From: Candidatus Acidiferrales bacterium
Lineage (GTDB): Bacteria > Acidobacteriota > Terriglobia > Acidiferrales > UBA7541
Assembly: GCA_955651735.1 (NCBI GenBank)
Contig: CATPAM010000271.1
Span: 1-5,090, forward strand
DNA: 5,090 bases
Direction of reading: 5' to 3'
Shown: positions 1 through 5,090 of the stretch, piece after piece
How the letters are laid out: each line of letters begins with the position of its first letter
Numbering within the stretch: position 1 is the first letter of the stretch
Program-made: the position numbers and the translations under genes
The notes under the pieces: generated by a model
Database searches by the model: none
What the model was told of the DNA's origin: nothing
What the model saw: only the letters and a program-made list of their open reading frames with translations

Positions 1-21
1 GCTGTCCTACTGTCACTCCTT

Positions 22-1164
22 GTGAAAAATCCATTTAGAAATGCGCGGGTGGTTGCGCTGGCGGCGGTGTTGGTGGTGGGCGCGGCCATTTTGCTGCTGC
101 GCGAACCGCGGGTATCGTTCCTGCGGCCGGGACTGCAACTGAATGCGTACGTTAGCACGGCGGATGGGAGCGTGGCGGTGGTGGATTTGGTGCGGCTGCG
201 GGCGGTCGCACGGGTCAGCGTCGGGCCCGGACTTTCCGGAATACGCGAGCACCCGACGCGGGCGGAGGTGTGGGGCGTCAGTTCGCAGGGCGGATATGTG
301 TGGGTGCTGAACGCGCGGGTGAATCAAGTGGTAGCGCGCGTTCCCGTGGGGGTAATGCCCTTCGCGCTGGATTTTTCTCCCGATGGCGCGCGCGTCTACA
401 CGGCAGCTTCGGGAAGCGACACGGTGGTGGCGATCGATTGCCAGACGCATGCGATCGTGGCGCATGGGCGGACTGGTCACCAACCAGTGCTGGCGCGCGC
501 GACTCCCGACGGGAAGAGCGTGCTGGTGGTGAACCGGCGTGATGCGACGCTGGGGATTCACGACGCGGCGACGTTGTCGCAGCGGGGCAGCGTGCCGATG
601 GTGGCGGAGCCGGAAGATGTCGCGGTGATGGGCGACAGCTCGGTGGCGTTTGTGCTGAGCCGGACGGAGCCGCGGCTGTCGGTGGTGGACTTGCGGCGCA
701 GCGTGCTGCTGACGAACTTGCAGTTGGCGGGAAAGCCGTCGGAGATGCTGCTTAAGCCGGATGGGGGCGAGCTTTACGTGATTTCGCCGGAGTCGCACGG
801 GCTGCAGGCCATCAATACCTGGACGCACGAGGTGGGCGATTACGTGATGCTGGGATCGGCTCCCGCGCGCGGAGTGCTGTTTCCCGATGCCAGCGAGATG
901 TTTGTTGCCGATACGGCGGCGGGGCGCGTGGCGCCGGTGGATATCAACAATCGCCGCGTCGGACGGCCCATTTCGGCGGGGCAGGCCCCGGGGGCTATGC
1001 GATTCGATTCGAACGATACGGATGTGAAGCCTAGCTTGCTGCTGGTGGTGAATGAAGGGTCGGGCGACCTTGCGGTGATTGGTTTGCGCGCGGGAAGTGA
1101 GAGTTTGCTGACGATGATTCCGGTAGGGCCGCGGCCGCAAGGCCTGGCGGTCAAACTTTTTTGA
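22..1164 (+). CDS. Membrane-anchored YVTN-like beta-propeller repeat protein, function unknown
   Basis: This encodes a 380-residue protein with a short basic N-terminus and one hydrophobic segment at about residues 9-27. No lipobox cysteine is visible, so it is probably a signal anchor or uncleaved signal peptide holding the rest in the periplasm. From residue 41 to the end there are eight repeats of about 42 residues, each a 'x-V-Y/W-V ... V-x-V-V/I-D ... V-x-V-G' unit. They begin near residues 41, 82, 125, 167, 208, 250, 292 and 339. Typical signatures are FSPDGARVYTA (118-128), LKPDGGELYVI (244-254) and VVDL (221-224). This matches the YVTN/surface-layer/lactonase-like propeller superfamily. 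Such propellers bind partners or ligands, and no catalytic residues can be assigned. The GTG start at 22 gives a sensible signal anchor. However, no Shine-Dalgarno is visible, and the frame is open to the left window edge, so the true start may lie upstream. It ends 33 bases before the convergent GH57 gene. Confidence 0.85.
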   Translation: MKNPFRNARVVALAAVLVVGAAILLLREPRVSFLRPGLQLNAYVSTADGSVAVVDLVRLRAVARVSVGPGLSGIREHPTRAEVWGVSSQGGYVWVLNARVNQVVARVPVGVMPFALDFSPDGARVYTAASGSDTVVAIDCQTHAIVAHGRTGHQPVLARATPDGKSVLVVNRRDATLGIHDAATLSQRGSVPMVAEPEDVAVMGDSSVAFVLSRTEPRLSVVDLRRSVLLTNLQLAGKPSEMLLKPDGGELYVISPESHGLQAINTWTHEVGDYVMLGSAPARGVLFPDASEMFVADTAAGRVAPVDINNRRVGRPISAGQAPGAMRFDSNDTDVKPSLLLVVNEGSGDLAVIGLRAGSESLLTMIPVGPRPQGLAVKLF

Positions 1165-1197
1165 GCTGGCGTGCCGTTGAGACCTTACGGCGGCGTT

Positions 1198-3393
1198 CTA
1201 ATTTTCGATAGGCCAGGAGTGTTGCTCATCGCCGAGCGGGATTTCGAGAAAACCTTCAGCGGGAAGAACGTCGACGGGCAAGCCGCCGTGCCACAGCGCG
1301 ACGCCCAGGCGCAGGCTCTTTTGCCCTTTCAAGTTGATTTCGCTGCGATTGACGGAAACTTCGAGGATGCGATCAAAAGCGGCCAGGGCGAGGTCGGCGG
1401 GATTCAGCAAACAGACCAGCCCCTTTTCGACGGCAAATTCCTGAAGGCGGCCGCGGACGAGTTTGACCATCACGGTTAGTTCTTCAGCCGCGCCGATGGT
1501 GACGCGAAATTCCGGATCTTCCAGCTCGGCAAGAGCTTCCGCGAAAAAATCGACGCGCAGGCTGAAGCGCTCCTCTTCAAAACCGTAGCGCAGCTCGCGT
1601 AAATGAAAGATGCGGCCGTGCATGGAGCCGCCGCGGCGCTCAGGGGAGTAGAGGCCGGAACCAAGCCATTCGAAATAAGAAGTGTCGCGTCCATCGACCT
1701 TGACAGTGAGGAATCCGGTCGGCGGGACATGCAAGGCATGCTCGGGCTTGCGCTTGATGGGCTTGGCGAGTTCTTCGGGTGCGACTTGACCGAGCGCCAG
1801 ATAGACTCCGGTGAGATGCTTGCGATATAGCGCGTCGAATTCGGCGTCGTTGGCGGTGCTGTGCTCGGGGCCAAACCACCAGCACCAGTCGCTGCCTTCC
1901 GCGGCGAGCAACGATTCGTAAGCCTCTTTCAAGCCGGTTTCCGTTGGGGCATCGCCGCGCCCCTGCGTGCGCGCTTCGGCAGCTCGCCCATAAGCTTGGC
2001 GCGCGTCCCAGAGCAATTCCCATGCAGCAACATCTTCGGCGTGGCCGATCCAGACATCGAAATTGGCGTTGATCCACGAGGCGGGAAAAATTCCGGTGGT
2101 GGCGGGTATTTCCTTGGCGGCGGCGATGGCTTCGCTGGCGGTCAGCGCGCGGAAATCCTGATCATTCTCAATGCGTTTGTAAAATTCGCGCAGGAATTCA
2201 CGGCCGTTGCCGGGGTAATACTCCCAGGCATTCTCGCCGTCGAGAAACAGGCAGACGGTTAGGTGCTGCTGGCCCGGAACACGTTCGCCGAGAAAACGCA
2301 AGCGTCCGTGCAGGTCGGCCGCGGCGGCTTTGCCATCCATGCGGCTGTAAACGAAGCCGATCAGGTCCGAGAGATGGTGATCGCGGAATAATCCGGTGAT
2401 GGAGCTTCCCGCCAACTGCACGCGATAGGGTTTGTAGAGGCGATCGGAGTTGGCAGGCAGACCGTTGGTGTCGCGGAAGAAGCCCACATTGAGAGTCCGG
2501 CCGAGCACCCCTTCATCTGTGCCGAACCACTCGAATCCCTCTTCCATCGCAATGGTGAGCGCCTGATCGGAGACGGAACCCTCCGAGGGCCACAGCCCGG
2601 TGGGTTTAGCGCCAAAGACGCGCTGGTGATACTCGCGCGCGCGGCGCAATTGCTCTCGCGCATCATCCGGGTGACGAAACGCGCGGCGAGGCAGCGGCGT
2701 CCCAGGATTCGCCACACGCGCAATGTCAGAATCACACAGTAGGGGCAGAATGGGATGATAAAAGGGCGTGGTGCTGATTTCGATCTGCCCTCGTTGCGCC
2801 GCTTCGCGGTAAGCCGGGAGCACCAAGCCGAGGAATTCGAGCTGTTTTGCTTTTAGCGCGGCTTTGTCGCGTTCCGTGAAATCCTTGCCCTTGCTGGCCA
2901 GCCGGCTGACCACTTCGTCCTTGCCCAGCCAAATTTCATCCATCCAGGCAAGCTGCGAAAGAAGCTGCAAGTCACGCCAATCGCGTTGTGTAAACGTCAC
3001 CTGGGCCTGCGCGCCGCCCGCCGGCCGCGACCACTCAAGCAACTCGACAAAGCGAGGCCAGCGCGACATCAGGCGTTCATGGTTGAGTTGAAAGGCGCGC
3101 GCGAGAATTTCGGCCTTGTCTTCGCGAGTCAGCTCTTCGCTAGGCTTGAACGCCAGCGTGAACCACGGCTCGCGGAATTTGCCGCCGGCATATTCCTCGA
3201 GCTGTATACCCAGGGCCGGAACGACGTTGAACGTCGCGTGAAGCCTAGGCACTTCCGCAAGCACCTGCACCATGCCCCAGTAGTCTTTCAGGGCATGCAG
3301 CCGGGTCCACGGCAAGACGTACTGCTCCGTTTCCGGATCGCGATACTGCGGTTGGTGCATGTGCCACAAAAGCACCAAATTCACGCGATTCAT
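1198..3393 (-). CDS. Glycoside hydrolase family 57 (amylopullulanase/alpha-amylase-like)
   Basis: This is a complete 731-residue GH57 retaining enzyme expected to act on alpha-1,4 and possibly alpha-1,6 glucan such as glycogen or maltodextrin. There is no signal peptide, so it is probably cytoplasmic. Residues are numbered from the ATG at 3393. The family motifs occur in order: HMHQP at 11-15; EISTTPFYHPILPLL at 205-219; GLWPSEGSVS at 266-275, with Glu271 as the predicted nucleophile; WFGTDE at 289-294; LDGENAWEYY at 384-393, with Asp385 as the predicted acid/base; NFDVWIGHAEDVAAWELLWDA at about 444-464; and WCWWFGPEH followed by EFDALYRKHL at 503-527. The motif style, especially LDGEN and WCWWFG, resembles the amylopullulanase branch rather than 4-alpha-glucanotransferase or branching enzyme. 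The C-terminal ~170 residues are strand-rich and probably a beta-sandwich. An in-frame GTG at 3402 would add three residues, but GGAAAGG lies directly against it and nine bases from the ATG, so I prefer the ATG. Exact substrate specificity cannot be read from sequence. Confidence 0.93.
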   Translation of the reverse strand: MNRVNLVLLWHMHQPQYRDPETEQYVLPWTRLHALKDYWGMVQVLAEVPRLHATFNVVPALGIQLEEYAGGKFREPWFTLAFKPSEELTREDKAEILARAFQLNHERLMSRWPRFVELLEWSRPAGGAQAQVTFTQRDWRDLQLLSQLAWMDEIWLGKDEVVSRLASKGKDFTERDKAALKAKQLEFLGLVLPAYREAAQRGQIEISTTPFYHPILPLLCDSDIARVANPGTPLPRRAFRHPDDAREQLRRAREYHQRVFGAKPTGLWPSEGSVSDQALTIAMEEGFEWFGTDEGVLGRTLNVGFFRDTNGLPANSDRLYKPYRVQLAGSSITGLFRDHHLSDLIGFVYSRMDGKAAAADLHGRLRFLGERVPGQQHLTVCLFLDGENAWEYYPGNGREFLREFYKRIENDQDFRALTASEAIAAAKEIPATTGIFPASWINANFDVWIGHAEDVAAWELLWDARQAYGRAAEARTQGRGDAPTETGLKEAYESLLAAEGSDWCWWFGPEHSTANDAEFDALYRKHLTGVYLALGQVAPEELAKPIKRKPEHALHVPPTGFLTVKVDGRDTSYFEWLGSGLYSPERRGGSMHGRIFHLRELRYGFEEERFSLRVDFFAEALAELEDPEFRVTIGAAEELTVMVKLVRGRLQEFAVEKGLVCLLNPADLALAAFDRILEVSVNRSEINLKGQKSLRLGVALWHGGLPVDVLPAEGFLEIPLGDEQHSWPIEN

Positions 3394-3402
3394 CGGCCGC
3401 AC

Positions 3403-3409
3403 CCTTTCC
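3403..3409 (-). promoter_or_regulatory. Ribosome binding site of the GH57 gene
   Basis: The minus strand reads GGAAAGG, then nine bases, then ATG (3393). The AAAGG core matches the start of the anti-Shine-Dalgarno target. The nine-base spacing suits ATG 3393, whereas the GTG at 3402 would have no spacer. This decides the start choice. Confidence 0.55.
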
Positions 3410-3427
3410 GTGGCGAATCGGCGCTCG

Positions 3428-3436
3428 TGTTACACT
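3428..3436 (+). promoter_or_regulatory. Candidate extended -10 element for the lptF-lptG fusion gene
   Basis: The plus strand reads TG-T-TACACT. This is a TGn extended -10 followed by a hexamer matching TATAAT at four of six positions. No -35 stands out at the usual 16-18 base distance, which extended -10 promoters can tolerate. Transcription would start near 3442-3444, leaving a leader of only about 6-8 bases before the ATG at 3450. That agrees with the absence of a Shine-Dalgarno there. It is inferred from sequence only, and a nine-base match can arise by chance. Confidence 0.3.
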
Positions 3437-3449
3437 CAGCGTTCTCGAC

Positions 3450-5090
3450 ATGCGCATCCTGGACCGCTATATCGTCCGCGAAGTTTTCCGTCATGCGTTC
3501 CTTGGACTCGTGGTTTTTACGTTTGTTTTCTTCGTGCCGCAACTTGTGCGGCTGATGTCGTTGTTTGTCCGGCACAGCGGCTCCGGCAGCCAAATTCTGA
3601 AACTGTTTCTGTGCATTTTCCCTGGCGTATTCACGTTTACCATCCCGATGGCGGTGCTCATCGGAGTGCTGCTGGGCCTGGGCCGCATGTCCGCGGACAG
3701 CGAAATCATCGCGCTGACCGCGCTGGGCATCGGGCGCCGGCGAATCCTGCTGCCCGTCGGGGTGCTGGCGCTGGCCGGCGCGCTCGCGACCCTGGTGACG
3801 AGCCTGTGGCTTGGTCCCGCCGCATTGCACACCCTCCGCACCCTGGAGGCCGACCTAATCGCATCACAAGTAAGCTTCCAGGTGCAACCGCGGGTGTTCG
3901 ACGAACGCTTTCCACCATTCGTGCTGTACATCAATGACGTTTCAGCCAGCGGCACGCAATGGCACGGCGTGTTTCTCGCGGAAGCCGGCAGAGAAAACGG
4001 CTCGCGTGTGACCCTGGCGGAGAAGGCGATTGTAATTGCCGAGCCCAAACAGGGCAAGCTGGAGCTGCACCTGCAAGGCGGCAGCACGCACGAATTCGAC
4101 CGTACCGACCCCGACCACTACTCGGTCACGGCCTTTGGGCAAAGCGACATCCCTATCGAGGTCAGCGGGGTGGTGCCGACCCGGCCACGGCAGCTCAGCA
4201 ATCCGGAGCGGCCTTTGCGCGAATTGGCGCAGGACAAAACTCCCGGATGGCGCGAAGCACGCGTCGAGATGTATCGGCGCTTCGCATTTCCGGTGGCGTG
4301 CTTTGCATTTGCGTTGATCGCTGTGCCGCTGGGTGCGCAGCCGCGCCGCGGCGGGCGCGCCGCTGGTTCGCTGATCGCGGTGCTGCTCATCGCCGCGTAT
4401 TACTTGCTGTTCATCATGGGCGCCGGAATGGCGCGCCAGGGCACGGTTCCCCCAGCCATCGGCATGTGGATTGCGGACGCCGTGCTCGCTCTCGCGGGCC
4501 TCGTGCTGCTCCCACGAATGGAGCAATTCCGCGGCGAAACCCGCTGGCTCAAACCGTTTGGACGCTTCAAGACCTGGAAGCGGCTGATCCGCGTGCGCAC
4601 CGCGCGCGCCAGGGCGGCAGCAGCGCGCATCGCAAACGGAAGCCGCGCGGAGAGAGCGCCGGCGGCCCCTTCTGGCGGGAGCTGGCCCTTGCTGATGGAT
4701 TTGTACCTGCTGCGAACGTTTTTCTCCTATTTCGCGATGCTCATGCTGGTTTTCGTTTTTTTGTTCGAGGCTTTCACGTTCTTCGAACTGCTCGACGATA
4801 TCGCCCGCCATCGCATAGCCTTCGTGGTGGTGGTGGATTACTTCTGGTTCCTTACTCCGTATCTGCTATATCAGCTTGCCCCGCTTGCGGCGCTGGTCGC
4901 GATTCTGGTGACCCTGGGGATGATGAGCAAGAACAACGAAATCGTGGCCTGCAAGGCCAGCGGAATCAGCCTCTACCGTCTCGCGGTGCCGCTGCTGTTT
5001 GCGGGGTTGGCCCTCGCGGCCAGCATGATCGTTCTCGACGACACCTTCCTGCCCTACGCCAACCAGCGCCAGGATGCGCTGCGCAACCAA
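3450..5090 (+). CDS. Fused LptF-LptG LPS-export permease, 3' end beyond window
   Basis: This open frame runs 547 codons from ATG 3450 to the right edge without a stop, so the product is incomplete. LptF and LptG (YjgP/YjgQ family) pair in the inner membrane with the ATPase LptB2 to extract LPS and pass it to LptC. Residues 1-355 form a full LptF-like unit. MRILDRYIVREVF opens it, with membrane segments near 16-37, 50-76 and 98-121. A strand-rich periplasmic jellyroll spans about 135-245, followed by membrane segments near 275-295, 305-324 and 334-354. Residues ~356-414 are a basic Arg/Ala-rich linker. A second permease starts at ~415 (MDLYLLRTFFSYF), with LptG-like FFELLDDIARHR at 444-455 and membrane segments near 421-445, 463-490 and 510-529. 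It is cut at the start of its jellyroll. Each half has a coupling-helix-like segment with a conserved Glu: SADSEIIAL (Glu85) and SKNNEIVA (Glu497). E. coli LptF and LptG are separate ~360-residue proteins. No Shine-Dalgarno precedes the ATG, and the start rests on the family-typical N-terminus. Confidence 0.9.
   Translation, partial: MRILDRYIVREVFRHAFLGLVVFTFVFFVPQLVRLMSLFVRHSGSGSQILKLFLCIFPGVFTFTIPMAVLIGVLLGLGRMSADSEIIALTALGIGRRRILLPVGVLALAGALATLVTSLWLGPAALHTLRTLEADLIASQVSFQVQPRVFDERFPPFVLYINDVSASGTQWHGVFLAEAGRENGSRVTLAEKAIVIAEPKQGKLELHLQGGSTHEFDRTDPDHYSVTAFGQSDIPIEVSGVVPTRPRQLSNPERPLRELAQDKTPGWREARVEMYRRFAFPVACFAFALIAVPLGAQPRRGGRAAGSLIAVLLIAAYYLLFIMGAGMARQGTVPPAIGMWIADAVLALAGLVLLPRMEQFRGETRWLKPFGRFKTWKRLIRVRTARARAAAARIANGSRAERAPAAPSGGSWPLLMDLYLLRTFFSYFAMLMLVFVFLFEAFTFFELLDDIARHRIAFVVVVDYFWFLTPYLLYQLAPLAALVAILVTLGMMSKNNEIVACKASGISLYRLAVPLLFAGLALAASMIVLDDTFLPYANQRQDALRNQ

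Larger units (their letters stand above)
3394..3449. promoter_or_regulatory. Divergent intergenic region between GH57 and the lpt fusion gene
   Basis: These 56 bases separate two genes read away from each other, so promoters for both should lie here or extend into the opposite gene. The visible elements are a GGAAAGG ribosome site for the minus-strand gene, an extended -10-like TGTTACACT for the plus-strand gene, and a small 4+1+4 inverted repeat GTGT-T-ACAC at 3427-3435 overlapping that -10. I see no clear -35 in either direction and no clear promoter for GH57. The inverted repeat is short enough to be chance. Confidence 0.5.

Noticed and set aside
13..1140. Long minus-strand open frame (375 codons) antisense to the propeller gene
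   Set aside because: Its translation is dominated by Arg, His, Gln and Pro with no domain-like pattern, as expected from the reverse of a GC-rich gene. The plus-strand propeller has clear repeats and a membrane anchor.
1173..1191. Hairpin GCCGT / ACGGC in the 33-base convergent gap, with a T-rich stretch at 1196-1205
   Set aside because: The stem is only five base pairs with a nine-base loop, and the T-rich stretch is interrupted and offset. It is too weak to call a terminator for either gene.
3400..3402. Upstream GTG as the GH57 start
   Set aside because: The ribosome site abuts it with no spacer, while the ATG nine bases downstream has proper spacing. The family N-terminus (a few residues before the first strand and HxHQP) also suits the ATG.
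2986..3555. Plus-strand open frame overlapping the GH57 start and the lpt gene
   Set aside because: It runs antisense through the conserved N-terminus of GH57 and out of frame into lptF. The Arg/His-rich product has no domain character.
3942..4811. 289-codon minus-strand open frame opposite the lpt fusion
   Set aside because: The composition is low-complexity and charged, with no recognisable motif. It lies entirely inside a well-supported permease gene. The smaller minus-strand frames at 3390-3830 and 3491-4087 are rejected on the same grounds.
4823..4834. Run of four GTG units (GTG)4
   Set aside because: It encodes four valines inside a membrane-proximal part of the LptG half. It is too short for a meaningful tandem repeat and fits normal coding.

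Overview
The window reads as ordinary, GC-rich chromosomal DNA from a Gram-negative (two-membrane) bacterium. It holds three protein genes and almost no non-coding DNA. The LPS-export permease implies an outer membrane. A cytoplasmic GH57 enzyme, a YVTN-type beta-propeller and a fused LptF-LptG together make me think of Acidobacteriota (Terriglobia-like). That assignment is inference from gene style only, because no marker gene is present.

Layout. Positions 22-1164 (+) encode a membrane-anchored, YVTN-like beta-propeller protein with eight recognisable repeats of about 42 residues. After a 33-base gap it converges on a complete GH57 glycoside hydrolase (amylopullulanase/alpha-amylase-like) on the minus strand, 3393 down to 1198, with all the main family motifs intact. 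A 56-base gap then separates the GH57 start from a divergent plus-strand gene that begins at 3450 and runs off the right edge without a stop. It has 547 visible codons, so it is one uninterrupted open frame.

The right-hand gene is the most interesting part. Its first ~355 residues are a whole LptF-type permease: three membrane segments, a periplasmic beta-jellyroll, then three more membrane segments. A basic, Ala/Arg-rich linker of about 60 residues follows, and then a second permease of LptG type begins in the same frame. Normally LptF and LptG are two separate proteins that pair with LptB2 to extract LPS from the inner membrane. Here they appear to be one polypeptide. The window cuts the LptG half inside its periplasmic domain.

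The three genes do not form an operon (+, -, +) and no shared pathway is evident. The propeller function is unknown, GH57 probably handles intracellular alpha-glucan, and the Lpt fusion serves envelope biogenesis. I found no RNA genes, mobile elements, CRISPR arrays or significant repeats.
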